The notes: generated by a model not told the origin, from the sequence alone. Positions 42,959 to 51,038 are shown, numbered from the stretch's first letter. The stretch: 64,000 bases of DNA from [Mycobacterium] fortunisiensis (GCF_019050325.1 NZ_VOMB01000020.1:372001-436000), one strand, 5' to 3'. Translations and numbers: made by a program.

Positions 42959-44635
42959 GTGACCCTGACCACCCCTGCGTCAACCCCAGATCCCGACGAA
43001 TCCGCAGCTCACAGCCCATCGATGCCGGGCTTTGTGCCGTTCTCCAGCGACCGTACCGAAGCCTACCGCTCCGCCGGCCATTGGGCTGACCAGCTACTCG
43101 ACACGATCTTGCGAGATGCCGCAGCACAATGGCCAGATCGCATCGCCATCGCCGATGCCCACGGTTCCTACCGCTACGACGAGCTGGACGCACTCGCGGA
43201 CCGCGCCGCCGCCGGCATCGCCGGACTCGGCATCAACCCCGGAGATCGGGTGCTCGTGCAGCTCCCCAACTCCTGCGAGTTCGCCGTCGCGCTGTTCGGA
43301 CTGCTGCGTGCCGGCGTCATTCCGGTGATGTGCCTACCCGGACACCGATTGACGGAGTTGACCCACTTCGCCGAGGTCAGCGGCGCCGTCGGCCTGCTGA
43401 TCGCTGACACCGCCGGCGGCTTCGACTACCGGGAGATGGCCCGCCGGCTGGTCCAAGCCCACCCCGGGCTGAAGCACGTACTGGTGCACGGCGAACACGC
43501 GGAGTTCCGGTCCTGGGCCGAGGTCGCACGCGCGTCCTCGGGCGTCAGGCCGCAGTTCGACTGCAACCCCGGCACGCCGGCACTGCTGCTGGTGTCCGGC
43601 GGGACCACCGGTGCACCCAAGCTCATCCCGCGCACCCATCAGGACTACGTCTACAACTGCACCGCCAGCGCTGCGCTGTGCGAGTTGACCGGTGACGACG
43701 TGTACCTGGTGGCACTGCCGGCGGCCCACAATTTCCCGCTGGCCTGCCCCGGGCTGCTCGGCGCCCTGAGCGTCGGTGCCACCACGGTGTTCACCACCGA
43801 TCCCAGCCCGGAATCGGCCTTCGCCACCATCGACAAACACCGGGTGACGGCCGCCGCCCTGGTGCCGGCGCTGGCCAAGTTGTGGGCACAGGCCTGCGAC
43901 TGGGAGCCGCTGGCCCCGAAGACACTGCGCCTGCTGCAGGTCGGCGGCGCCAAGCTGCCCGCGGCCGACGCCGCGCTGGTCCGCGGCGCGCTCACCCCCG
44001 GGCTGCAGCAGGTATTCGGCATGGCCGAGGGCCTGCTGAACTACACCCGCATCGGCGATCCGGCCGAGGTGATCGAGGGCACCCAGGGCCGCCCGTTGTC
44101 CGCCGATGACGAGATCCGCATCGTCGACGAGGACGGCAACGAGGTGCCCGACGGTGTGGAGGGCGAGCTGCTGGTGCGCGGGCCGTACACGATCAACGGC
44201 TACTTCAACGCCGACGCCGCCAACGAACGGTCGTTCAGCCCGGACGGGTTCTACCGCAGCGGTGACCGGGTGCGACGCTTCGCCGACGGTCCGCGGGCCG
44301 GATACCTCGAGGTCACCGGCCGGATCAAGGACGTCATCGTGCGGGGCGGGGAGAACGTGTCGGCGCTGGACCTCGAAGAGCACCTGCTCACCCATCCGTC
44401 GGTCTGTTCGGCCGCCGCGGTGGCCCTGCCCGATCAGTTCCTCGGCGAAAAGGTATGCGCCGTCCTGGTCTTCGACGGCGCGCCGGCAACCCTTGCCGAT
44501 CTGCACCAGCACCTGGAGCAGCGGGGTGTGGCGGCACACGCCCGGCCCGACGTCCTGGTGCCGATGCCCTCGCTGCCGACCACCGCGGTCGGCAAGATCG
44601 ACAAGAAGGCGATCATCGCTGCGCTGACCGGGTGA
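42959..44635 (+). CDS. mbtA: Salicylyl-AMP ligase MbtA
   Basis: Activates salicylate as the acyl adenylate and loads it on the aryl carrier domain of MbtB, the committed step of mycobactin assembly. The 558-residue adenylating enzyme shows LLLVSGGTTGAPKLIPRTH, the aryl-acid pocket region PAAHNFPLACPGLLGALSVG, QQVFGMAEGLLNYTR, YRSGDRVRR and the C-terminal lysine motif TTAVGKIDKKAI. I chose the GTG at 42959 because CGAGG at 42946-42950 is 8 nt upstream; GTG 42950 is the alternative. It is divergent from mbtB and shares the IdeR boxes. Confidence 0.94.
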   Translation: MTLTTPASTPDPDESAAHSPSMPGFVPFSSDRTEAYRSAGHWADQLLDTILRDAAAQWPDRIAIADAHGSYRYDELDALADRAAAGIAGLGINPGDRVLVQLPNSCEFAVALFGLLRAGVIPVMCLPGHRLTELTHFAEVSGAVGLLIADTAGGFDYREMARRLVQAHPGLKHVLVHGEHAEFRSWAEVARASSGVRPQFDCNPGTPALLLVSGGTTGAPKLIPRTHQDYVYNCTASAALCELTGDDVYLVALPAAHNFPLACPGLLGALSVGATTVFTTDPSPESAFATIDKHRVTAAALVPALAKLWAQACDWEPLAPKTLRLLQVGGAKLPAADAALVRGALTPGLQQVFGMAEGLLNYTRIGDPAEVIEGTQGRPLSADDEIRIVDEDGNEVPDGVEGELLVRGPYTINGYFNADAANERSFSPDGFYRSGDRVRRFADGPRAGYLEVTGRIKDVIVRGGENVSALDLEEHLLTHPSVCSAAAVALPDQFLGEKVCAVLVFDGAPATLADLHQHLEQRGVAAHARPDVLVPMPSLPTTAVGKIDKKAIIAALTG

Positions 44636-44661
44636 CGCGGGCGGGGAAACCGCCCCGCCGT

Positions 44662-44719
44662 CCGAGCGTCACGCCAGGGTGGCCATCGACCCCGAGAGCC
44701 ACTCTGGCGTGACGCTCGG
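44662..44719. terminator. Long palindrome between converging mbtA and mbtI
   Basis: Arms 44662-44683 and 44698-44719 (22 nt) pair with a single mismatch around a 14-nt loop. It sits 26 nt past the mbtA stop and before the converging mbtI stop, a natural place for a two-way terminator. No U-tract follows. Confidence 0.7.
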
Positions 44720-44720
44720 G

Positions 44721-44783
44721 GTCGAGAGGGTCGCGTTGGTCGAGAGGGTCGCGTTGGTCGAGAGGGTCGCGTTGGTCGCGTTG
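44721..44783. repeat. 18-bp tandem repeat, 3.5 copies
   Basis: The unit GTCGAGAGGGTCGCGTTG is repeated perfectly at 44721, 44739 and 44757, followed by a half copy (GTCGCGTTG) to 44783. It directly adjoins the mbtA-mbtI palindrome and is non-coding. A likely variable-number locus. Confidence 0.95.
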
Positions 44784-44796
44784 CGGGGACGACGCG

Positions 44797-46158
44797 TCAG
44801 TCGCGCGGCACCAGGTGCGGGGCCAGGGTGGTGAGCTTCTCGCATGTCTCCTCGAACTCCCGGTCCGGGGTCGAGTCGCCGATGATGCCGGCACCGGCAC
44901 GAAGCCAGGTCTGACCGTCGGCTTCGTAGGCCGCACGCAGGGTGAGCGCCGCATCCATGCTGCCGTCGGCGGAGAAGGTGACCACCGCGCCCGAATACAG
45001 ACCGCGCGGCGACTCGTCCAGCCGCAGGATCGCGTCCACACTCTCGGCCTTGGGAATACCCGAGGCCGTCACGGCCGGAAACAGGGTCGCCAGGGCGTCC
45101 ATCCGGTCCATCGAGCGCTGCAGTTGCCCGCCCACCGTCGAGCCGAGGTGCTGGACGCTACCGCGTTCCCGCACCGTCATGAAGTCGAGCACCACGGCCG
45201 TTCCGGGCTCGGCCACCTCGTTGATCTCCTGCATCGAGGTGCGGACCGAAATCGCATGCTCGACAATCTCTTTCGGGTTCGACTCCAGGTCCTCACGAGC
45301 CGCCCGGTCATTGTCCGCACCGCGGCCGAGGGCACGGGTGCCGGCCAGCGGTTCGGTGAGCACCGTGCGATCGGCCCGCACCGCGGCCACGAGTTCCGGG
45401 CTGTAGCCGAGCGCGCGCACCCCGCTGAGGTGCAGCAGGAACGAACGGGCCGGCGTGTTGTTGTGCCGGCCGACGCGATAGGTGGCTGGAAAGTCGAGCG
45501 CGAAGGGCACGTCGAACCGGCGCGACAGGATCACCTTCTGATAGCGCCCCTCGGTGATCTCGGCGATGGCGGTGCCCACCCGGTCCCGGTAGTCCGTCGA
45601 GTCGGCCCGCACGTCCACACCCGCGGGCACTGGCGTGTCGGCCACGCCGTCGGCCAGCACGGCACGCACCGTCTCGGCCTGCCGCTCGTCGACGTCGAGC
45701 AACCTGATCTGACTCTCGGTGATGATGAATTGGCTACGCGGCCAAAGGATTCTGGCCAACGGCGTGCCCGGCTGCAGCCGCTGCTGCAACCCGAAACGGT
45801 AGGTGCCGAATTCGAAGGACACCCAGCCGAACAACCGATCGGTCTCCAACAGCAATCGGTCGACGGTCTCGCCGAGCACGTCCCCCGGCCGCCCGCTCCA
45901 CACCTGGCGCTGCACCGGGCCGTCCTGACCGTCCTGAACCACTCGAAGCTCATCGGAGTCGAGTTCGATGACAGCGCGAGCGCCGGTGGCCAGCGTCCAC
46001 ACCCTGTCGCGCTCGTAGACGACGTAATCCTCGCCGTCACACTCGGGCAGCACCCGGGCCAACTCGGCCACCAGATCGACAGGGTTTACGCCGGGCGGCA
46101 GCGGCAGCTCGATCGACGTGGCATTTTCGGAACTAGTCTCGATACCCACATTCGTCAC
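44797..46158 (-). CDS. mbtI: Salicylate synthase MbtI
   Basis: Converts chorismate via isochorismate to salicylate, the starter acid for MbtA. The 453 residues belong to the anthranilate-synthase-like MST family: GRYQKVILSRRFDVPF, the active-site EPLAGTRALGRG, SNPKEIVEHAISV, MTVRERGSVQHLGSTV and PAVTASGIPKAESV. I chose the GTG at 46156-46158, since a longer reading would begin inside the IdeR-like box at 46166-46184. It converges on mbtA. The mbtJ gene that sits between them in tuberculosis is absent here. Confidence 0.95.
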   Translation of the reverse strand: MTNVGIETSSENATSIELPLPPGVNPVDLVAELARVLPECDGEDYVVYERDRVWTLATGARAVIELDSDELRVVQDGQDGPVQRQVWSGRPGDVLGETVDRLLLETDRLFGWVSFEFGTYRFGLQQRLQPGTPLARILWPRSQFIITESQIRLLDVDERQAETVRAVLADGVADTPVPAGVDVRADSTDYRDRVGTAIAEITEGRYQKVILSRRFDVPFALDFPATYRVGRHNNTPARSFLLHLSGVRALGYSPELVAAVRADRTVLTEPLAGTRALGRGADNDRAAREDLESNPKEIVEHAISVRTSMQEINEVAEPGTAVVLDFMTVRERGSVQHLGSTVGGQLQRSMDRMDALATLFPAVTASGIPKAESVDAILRLDESPRGLYSGAVVTFSADGSMDAALTLRAAYEADGQTWLRAGAGIIGDSTPDREFEETCEKLTTLAPHLVPRD

Positions 46159-46165
46159 GGAAAGT

Positions 46166-46184
46166 AAATGTAGCCTAACCTTCA
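46166..46184 (-). promoter_or_regulatory. IdeR-like iron box upstream of mbtI
   Basis: On the minus strand TGAAGGTTAGGCTACATTT contains the perfect left half GGTTAGGCTA of the IdeR consensus; the right half is degenerate. It lies 8 nt upstream of the chosen mbtI start. Confidence 0.6.
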
Positions 46185-46227
46185 TCATCGAGGCGATCTA
46201 CACCGCGATCCGGGAGTGTGATCCCGG

Positions 46228-47469
46228 TTATGCCAACAGGGTGCGCACCACCGCATCGGCCAGCAACCGACCACGATCGGTGAGCACCACGCGACCGGCC
46301 ACCCCGCCGTTGTCCACGGCGAGCAATCCGTCGGCCACCAAACCGGGCACCCGTTCGCGTTCTGCCGGGGTCAGATCTTCATCGGACAGGCCGCGGCGCA
46401 ACCGTACCCGCAGCATCACGTCCTCGATGTGCCGGTCGGCGGCGCCGAGGTCCTCGAAATCCGCGATGGGCAACCTGCCGTCCGCCAATGCCTGCGCATA
46501 TGCGTTGGGGTGCTTGATATTCCACCACCGAGTGGCGCCCAGGAACCCGTGCGCTCCGGGGCCGGCACCCCACCATTGGCCGCCGTTCCAGTAGCCGAGG
46601 TTGTGCCGGCACTCCCCGCCGGCACGGCTCCAGTTCGACACCTCGTACCACTGCAGACCAGCCGCCGACAGCCGGCTGTCCAGCAGCTCGTAGCGCTGGG
46701 CGAGCACGTCGTCGTCGGGCCGGCTGATCTCGCCCCGGCGTACCCGTCGGGCCAGGGCGGTACCGTCCTCGACCACCAGCGCGTAGGCGGACAGATGGTC
46801 GATCCCGGCATCCACCGCAACGTCGATCGAGCGTCGCAGATCGTCGTCGGTCTCGCCGGGGGTGCCGTAGATCAGGTCGATGCTGACGTGGTCGAAACCG
46901 GCAGCCCTGGCTTCCGCGGCGGCCGCGGGTGCCCGGCCCGGCGAATGTGTGCGGTCCAGCACCGCCAGCACCCGGGTGGCGGCCGATTGCATGCCGAGCG
47001 ACACCCGGGTGTAGCCGGCCTCGCGCAGCGTCGCGAACATGTCCGGCGAGGTGGATTCCGGATTGGCCTCGGTGGTCACCTCGGCTCCGGCGGCCAGTTC
47101 GAAGTTGTCCCGGACCGCCCCCAGCACCGCGGCCAGACCGGCCCCACCGAGCAGCGAGGGGGTGCCACCGCCGACGAACACCGTCTGCACCGGCACCGGC
47201 CCCACCGCAGCGGCGGCCAGCCGCAGTTCGGCCCGCAACGCGGCCAGCCAGCCTTCCGGGGTCGCCCCCGCGGGGTCACCAGCGCCCAGTTCGGCCGGGG
47301 TGTAAGTGTTGAAGTCGCAGTATCCGCAGCGGGTGCCGCAGAACGGCACGTGGATGTAGATGCCGAACGGGCGGGCTGTTTCCCATGAGCGTTCCCATGA
47401 GCGCGTGCGCAAAGAACGTGACGCAGCGGCCAGATCGATGCCTGCGGCCCGAGTACTCATATCCCCCAT
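46228..47469 (-). CDS. hemW: HemW-like radical SAM protein (coproporphyrinogen oxidase homologue)
   Basis: Radical SAM protein of 413 residues. The cluster motif CxxxCxxC is in FCGTRCGYCDFNTYTP; GGGTPS follows (VFVGGGTPSLLGGAG). The HNLGYWNG segment near residue 300 is typical of HemW heme chaperones, whereas true oxygen-independent coproporphyrinogen oxidases (HemN) have an extra N-terminal cysteine and extension. I therefore favour HemW. Start: ATG 47469, with ATG 47460 (MSTRAAGIDL) an equally plausible alternative. Residues about 25-33 contain a short duplication, RSWERSWE. It is divergent from the sirA leader. Confidence 0.88.
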   Translation of the reverse strand: MGDMSTRAAGIDLAAASRSLRTRSWERSWETARPFGIYIHVPFCGTRCGYCDFNTYTPAELGAGDPAGATPEGWLAALRAELRLAAAAVGPVPVQTVFVGGGTPSLLGGAGLAAVLGAVRDNFELAAGAEVTTEANPESTSPDMFATLREAGYTRVSLGMQSAATRVLAVLDRTHSPGRAPAAAAEARAAGFDHVSIDLIYGTPGETDDDLRRSIDVAVDAGIDHLSAYALVVEDGTALARRVRRGEISRPDDDVLAQRYELLDSRLSAAGLQWYEVSNWSRAGGECRHNLGYWNGGQWWGAGPGAHGFLGATRWWNIKHPNAYAQALADGRLPIADFEDLGAADRHIEDVMLRVRLRRGLSDEDLTPAERERVPGLVADGLLAVDNGGVAGRVVLTDRGRLLADAVVRTLLA

Positions 47470-47494
47470 TTTCCCAGACTGTCCAGCGCAGACT

Positions 47495-47515
47495 TTTGCT
47501 CACCGTGAACGCAAA
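47495..47515. promoter_or_regulatory. Candidate operator upstream of the sirA leader
   Basis: TTTGC-N11-GCAAA, with an inner TCACCGTGA, lies 36 bp upstream of the leader's -10. The T-N11-A shape fits a LysR-type site (a CysB/Cbl-like regulator). Visual evidence only. Confidence 0.25.
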
Positions 47516-47550
47516 TATGGCCCGGTTAGGGCAGGTGGCGACAATCGTGG

Positions 47551-47563
47551 CAGAATGTCGGGC
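47551..47563 (+). promoter_or_regulatory. -10 element of the leaderless sirA leader transcript
   Basis: CAGAAT (47551-47556) ends 7 nt before the GTG at 47564. This is the same spacing as for the second Cys-rich leader (59037-59042 on the minus strand), supporting a transcript that starts on the small ORF's first codon. Confidence 0.55.
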
Positions 47564-47659
47564 GTGACTGCCGCCCACAACAGCACCACCCGCATTGCGC
47601 TGGTGGCTCGTCGGCATGTCGATTTCAAGCGCGTTTGTAGCTGTTGCTGTCTGCCCTGA
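47564..47659 (+). CDS. Leaderless Cys-rich leader peptide upstream of sirA
   Basis: A 31-residue ORF starting at GTG 47564 (MTAAHNSTTRIALVARRHVD) and ending RVCSCCCLP. Four of the last seven residues are Cys. It is placed between the hemW-sirA divergent region and sirA, with a leaderless-type -10. Such small ORFs with C-terminal cysteine codons are known in mycobacteria as cysteine sensors: when Cys-tRNA is scarce the ribosome stalls near the end and the downstream operon is opened. A hairpin hiding the sirA Shine-Dalgarno lies 100 nt downstream. The peptide itself probably has no other role. Confidence 0.8.
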   Translation: MTAAHNSTTRIALVARRHVDFKRVCSCCCLP

Positions 47660-47758
47660 CCTCGCGTTGATTTCGGACCCCGCCCGCCTCATAGTTTCAG
47701 CTGGCACCGGATCTGCGCCGCCGGACAGCCACCGGTGATCTGCGCGGTCTGAACGCCA

Positions 47759-47777
47759 GCTCCTTTGACCAAGGAGC
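47759..47777 (+). promoter_or_regulatory. Hairpin sequestering the sirA Shine-Dalgarno
   Basis: GCTCCTT (47759-47765) and AAGGAGC (47771-47777) are perfect complements around a 5-nt loop. The right arm contains the AAGGAG ribosome site of sirA, 7 nt before its GTG. Closed, it would block sirA translation; it is the expected output element of the Cys-rich leader. Confidence 0.75.
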
Positions 47778-47783
47778 ACAACA

Positions 47784-49472
47784 GTGACAACCCCCCAGGC
47801 CCCCGCCAAGGCCGACCGTCCCGCGAAGAAGCCCCGCGACGAGGGCCAGTGGGCGCTGGGCAACCGCGACCCGCTCAACCATCCCGAGACGTTCAAGCAG
47901 GAAGACGACGCACTCAACGTGCGACGGCGCATCCTCGACGTCTACTCCAAACAGGGCTTCGACTCGATCGCCAAGGACGATCTGCGCGGCCGCTTCCGCT
48001 GGATGGGCCTGTACACGCAGCGCACCGAGGGCTACGACGGCACCTGGACCGGCGACGACAATGCCGACCTGCTCGAAGCCAAGTACTTCATGATGCGGGT
48101 GCGCACCGACGGCAAGGCGCTGTCGGCGCAGGCCGTCCGCACTTTGGGGACGATTTCGACTGAGTTTGCCAGGGACAGCGCCGACATCACCGACCGGGAG
48201 AACCTGCAGTACCACTGGCTGCGTATCGAGGACATCCCAGAGATCTGGCGCCGGCTCGATGAGGTCGGATTGCAGACCATGGAGGCGTGCGGCGACTGCC
48301 CGCGCGGCATGCTGGGGTCGCCGGTGGCCGGTGACTCGCTGGAAGAGGTGCTCGATCCCACCCCGGCGCTGCGGGAGATCGAACAGCGCTACATCGGCAA
48401 CCCGGAGTTCTCCAACCTGCCGCGTAAGTACAAGACCGCGATCTCGGGCCTGCAGGATGTCGCCCACGAGATCAACGACGTCTCGTTCATCGGTGTCAAC
48501 CATCCCGAGCACGGCCCGGGCCTGGACGTGTGGGTGGGCGGCGGCCTGTCCACCAACCCGATGCTGGCCCAGCGCCTGGGTGTGTGGGTGCCGCTGGAGG
48601 AAGTTGCCGATGTCTGGGAGGCCATCACCTCGGTCTTCCGTGACTACGGCTACCGTCGACTGCGCTCCAAGGCACGGCTGAAGTTCCTGGTGAAGGACTG
48701 GGGCCCACAGAAGTTCCGCGAGGTGCTGGAGACCGAGTACCTGCACCGCAAGCTGCACGACGGCCCGGCCCCCCAGCAGGTGCCGCACACCGTCGACCAC
48801 GTCGGCGTGCAGAAGATCCGCAACGGCCTCAACGCGGTGGGCGCCTCGGCCATCGCCGGCCGGGTCTCGGGCACCATCCTGACCAAGGTCGCCGAGCTGA
48901 TGGAGGCCGCCGGCTCGGACCGGGCGCGCCTGACCGCCTACCAGAAGCTGATCATCCTCGACGTCCCCGACGAGAAGCTCGACGCGCTGCGCGACGGGCT
49001 GGAGGCCCTCGGCCTGGACACCCGGCCGTCGCACTGGCGCCGCAACCTGATGGCCTGCACCGGCATCGAGTACTGCAAGCTGAGCTTCGCCGATACGCGT
49101 GGACGGGCCCAGACGCTCGTACCCGAGCTCGAAGCCCGCTTGGGCGACCTCAACGCCGAGCTCGACGTGCCGATCACCGTGAACCTCAACGGCTGCCCCA
49201 ACTCGTGCGCCCGGATCCAGGTCGCCGACATCGGCTTCAAGGGGCAGATGGTGGACGACGGGAACGGCCCCGAGGAGGGTTTCCAGGTGCACCTGGGCGG
49301 AAGCCTGGGCCTGGACAGCGGTTTCGGCCGGAAACTGCGTCAGCACAAGGTGCTGGCCACCGAGCTCGTCGACTACGTCGACCGGGTGGTTCGCAATTTC
49401 GTGAAACAACGCGAGGACGGTGAGCGTTTCGCCCAGTGGGCGGTGCGTGCCGACGAGGACGACTTGCGATGA
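47784..49472 (+). CDS. sirA: Ferredoxin-dependent sulfite reductase SirA (NirA type)
   Basis: Reduces sulfite to sulfide with siroheme and a 4Fe-4S cluster. The 562-residue protein has two ferrite-reductase-like halves. The cluster and siroheme ligands are in ACTGIEYCK and LNGCPNSCARIQ, both intact. Tyr77 (WMGLYTQR) and Cys169 (EACGDC) are 92 residues apart, the same spacing as the Tyr-Cys covalent crosslink of tuberculosis NirA, so the same crosslink is likely. The GTG start has a strong AAGGAG, hidden in a hairpin. It is followed by cysH and a chelatase, forming one sulfate-assimilation operon. Confidence 0.95.
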   Translation: MTTPQAPAKADRPAKKPRDEGQWALGNRDPLNHPETFKQEDDALNVRRRILDVYSKQGFDSIAKDDLRGRFRWMGLYTQRTEGYDGTWTGDDNADLLEAKYFMMRVRTDGKALSAQAVRTLGTISTEFARDSADITDRENLQYHWLRIEDIPEIWRRLDEVGLQTMEACGDCPRGMLGSPVAGDSLEEVLDPTPALREIEQRYIGNPEFSNLPRKYKTAISGLQDVAHEINDVSFIGVNHPEHGPGLDVWVGGGLSTNPMLAQRLGVWVPLEEVADVWEAITSVFRDYGYRRLRSKARLKFLVKDWGPQKFREVLETEYLHRKLHDGPAPQQVPHTVDHVGVQKIRNGLNAVGASAIAGRVSGTILTKVAELMEAAGSDRARLTAYQKLIILDVPDEKLDALRDGLEALGLDTRPSHWRRNLMACTGIEYCKLSFADTRGRAQTLVPELEARLGDLNAELDVPITVNLNGCPNSCARIQVADIGFKGQMVDDGNGPEEGFQVHLGGSLGLDSGFGRKLRQHKVLATELVDYVDRVVRNFVKQREDGERFAQWAVRADEDDLR

Positions 49473-49500
49473 GCCGCCTGCGCGAAGAGATGACGAACCG

Positions 49501-50211
49501 ATGACCGAGGTGAGCGCATTGAGTGAAGCCGAATTGATCGAGCTCGCCGAACGCGGCGCGGCCGAACTGGCTGATGCCGGCGCCGAGGAGCTGCTGCGCT
49601 GGACCGACGAGCACTTCGCCGGCAATTACGTGGTGGCCTCCAACATGCAGGATGCCGTCCTGGTCGAGATGGCGGCCAAGGTGCGCCCGGGCGTCGACGT
49701 CTTGTTCCTGGACACCGGCTACCACTTCGCCGAGACCATCGGCACCCGCGACGCGGTCGAGGCGGTCTACGACGTGCGCGTGGTCAACGTGTCCCCGGAG
49801 CGCAGTGTGGCGCAGCAGGACGAGCTGCTGGGCAAGGACCTGTTCTCCCGCGACGCCGGTGAATGCTGCCGGCTGCGCAAGGTGGAGCCGCTGACCAAGG
49901 CACTCAGCGGTTACACGGCGTGGGTCACCGGCATCCGCCGGGTGGAGGCGCCGACACGCGCCAACGCACCGCTGATCAGCTGGGACGCCGGCTTCGGACT
50001 CGTCAAGATCAACCCGCTCGCGGCGTGGTCCGACGAGGACATGCAGGACTACATCGACGCCAACGGTATCCTGGTCAATCCCCTTGTCCACGAAGGCTAT
50101 CCGTCCATCGGATGCGCGCCGTGCACCAGCAAGCCGGTGGCGGGCGCCGACCCGCGCAGCGGTCGGTGGGCCGGCCAGTCCAAGACCGAATGCGGGCTGC
50201 ACGCCTCGTGA
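49501..50211 (+). CDS. cysH: Adenylylsulfate (APS) reductase CysH, 4Fe-4S type
   Basis: Reduces APS to sulfite with thioredoxin. The 236-residue protein has the substrate-binding core (FLDTGYHFAETIGTRDAVE, WVTGIRRVEAPTRANAP) and the cysteine set that binds the 4Fe-4S cluster (AGECCRLRKVEPL with the CC pair, and GCAPCTSKPV). The catalytic Cys is in the C-terminal TECGLHAS. The CC...CxxC cysteines indicate use of APS rather than PAPS. ATG 49501 begins 28 nt after the sirA stop, and the next gene starts 7 nt after its stop. Confidence 0.96.
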   Translation: MTEVSALSEAELIELAERGAAELADAGAEELLRWTDEHFAGNYVVASNMQDAVLVEMAAKVRPGVDVLFLDTGYHFAETIGTRDAVEAVYDVRVVNVSPERSVAQQDELLGKDLFSRDAGECCRLRKVEPLTKALSGYTAWVTGIRRVEAPTRANAPLISWDAGFGLVKINPLAAWSDEDMQDYIDANGILVNPLVHEGYPSIGCAPCTSKPVAGADPRSGRWAGQSKTECGLHAS

Positions 50212-50218
50212 GGCTGCT

Positions 50219-50932
50219 GTGACGCTCGTTCTCACCGCACACGGCAGCGCGGATCCGCGCTCGTCGGCGAACGCGCGTGCCATCGGCGGTCATCTGCGCC
50301 GACTACTGCCCGACACCGAGGTGCGGGTGGCGTTTTGTGAGCAGAACGCCCCCAACCTCACCGAGGTGCTGCCCGGGGTGGCCCCGGGCGCGGTGGTGGT
50401 GCCGCTGCTGCTCGGCAGCGCATACCACGCCCGGATCGACATTCCGGAGCTGATCGCGAACTCCGGTGCCGAGGTGAGCCAGGCCGACGTGCTCGGTGAC
50501 GACCCGCGCCTGCTGCAGGTGGTGCGCGAGCGCCTGACCGCGGTCGGGGTGTCCCGGTTCGACGCCGGGCTGGGTGTGATCCTGGCGGCGGTGGGCTCGT
50601 CGCATCCGGCTGCCAATGCCCGCACGGCCGCCCTGGCCGACGCGCTGGCCGAGGGCACCCGCTGGGCCGGTACCCATGTGGCGTTCGCCACCGGCCAGTC
50701 CCCGTCCCTGCCCGAGGCGGTGGACCGGCTGCGTCAGCGCGGGGCGCACCGCCTGGTGATCGCCCCCTGGTTCCTGGCGCACGGCCTCATCACCGACCGC
50801 GTTGCCCAATTCGCCGCCGCGGCAGGCATTCCGATGGCCGAGCCGCTGGGGCCGCATCGACTGGTGGCGGCCACCGTGCTGGACCGCTACGAAGAGGCCC
50901 TGGCGGCCCGCCGCGCGGGTTTCGCCGCCTAG
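50219..50932 (+). CDS. Sirohydrochlorin chelatase-like protein (CbiX/SirB family)
   Basis: Probably inserts ferrous iron into sirohydrochlorin to give the siroheme required by SirA. The 237-residue protein is a two-lobe CbiX-type chelatase: LVLTAHGSADPRSSANARAI with the catalytic His at the N-terminus, VVVPLLLGSAYHARIDIPEL with a second metal-binding His, and VIAPWFLAHGLITDRVAQFA in the C-terminal half. It begins at GTG 50219, 7 nt after cysH. The cobalt-chelatase alternative is less likely given the sulfite reductase operon. Confidence 0.88.
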   Translation: MTLVLTAHGSADPRSSANARAIGGHLRRLLPDTEVRVAFCEQNAPNLTEVLPGVAPGAVVVPLLLGSAYHARIDIPELIANSGAEVSQADVLGDDPRLLQVVRERLTAVGVSRFDAGLGVILAAVGSSHPAANARTAALADALAEGTRWAGTHVAFATGQSPSLPEAVDRLRQRGAHRLVIAPWFLAHGLITDRVAQFAAAAGIPMAEPLGPHRLVAATVLDRYEEALAARRAGFAA

Positions 50933-50954
50933 TTTGCTGCCGCCACCCTCCGCC

Positions 50955-51012
50955 GAGCAGACGCGTGGGTACCCCTTATCGTCCCGCGCCGGGTACCTGC
51001 GGGTCTGCTCGC
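50955..51012. repeat. Dispersed palindromic repeat, intergenic copy
   Basis: Arms 50955-50975 and 50992-51012 (21 nt) pair at 18 positions around a 16-nt loop, with the core GAGCAGACGCGTGGGTACCC. It is the same family as the copy inside mbtD. It starts 22 nt after the chelatase gene and may also terminate its transcript. Confidence 0.8.
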
Positions 51013-51038
51013 CACGATGGACGCAGCAGCGATCACAC

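Noticed and set aside
44721..44783. CRISPR-like array
   Set aside because: Repeats are directly adjacent, with no spacers and no cas genes; it is a simple tandem repeat.
47697..49625. 642-codon minus-strand open frame opposite sirA
   Set aside because: Antisense to sulfite reductase, which has intact cluster motifs and a proper ribosome site.
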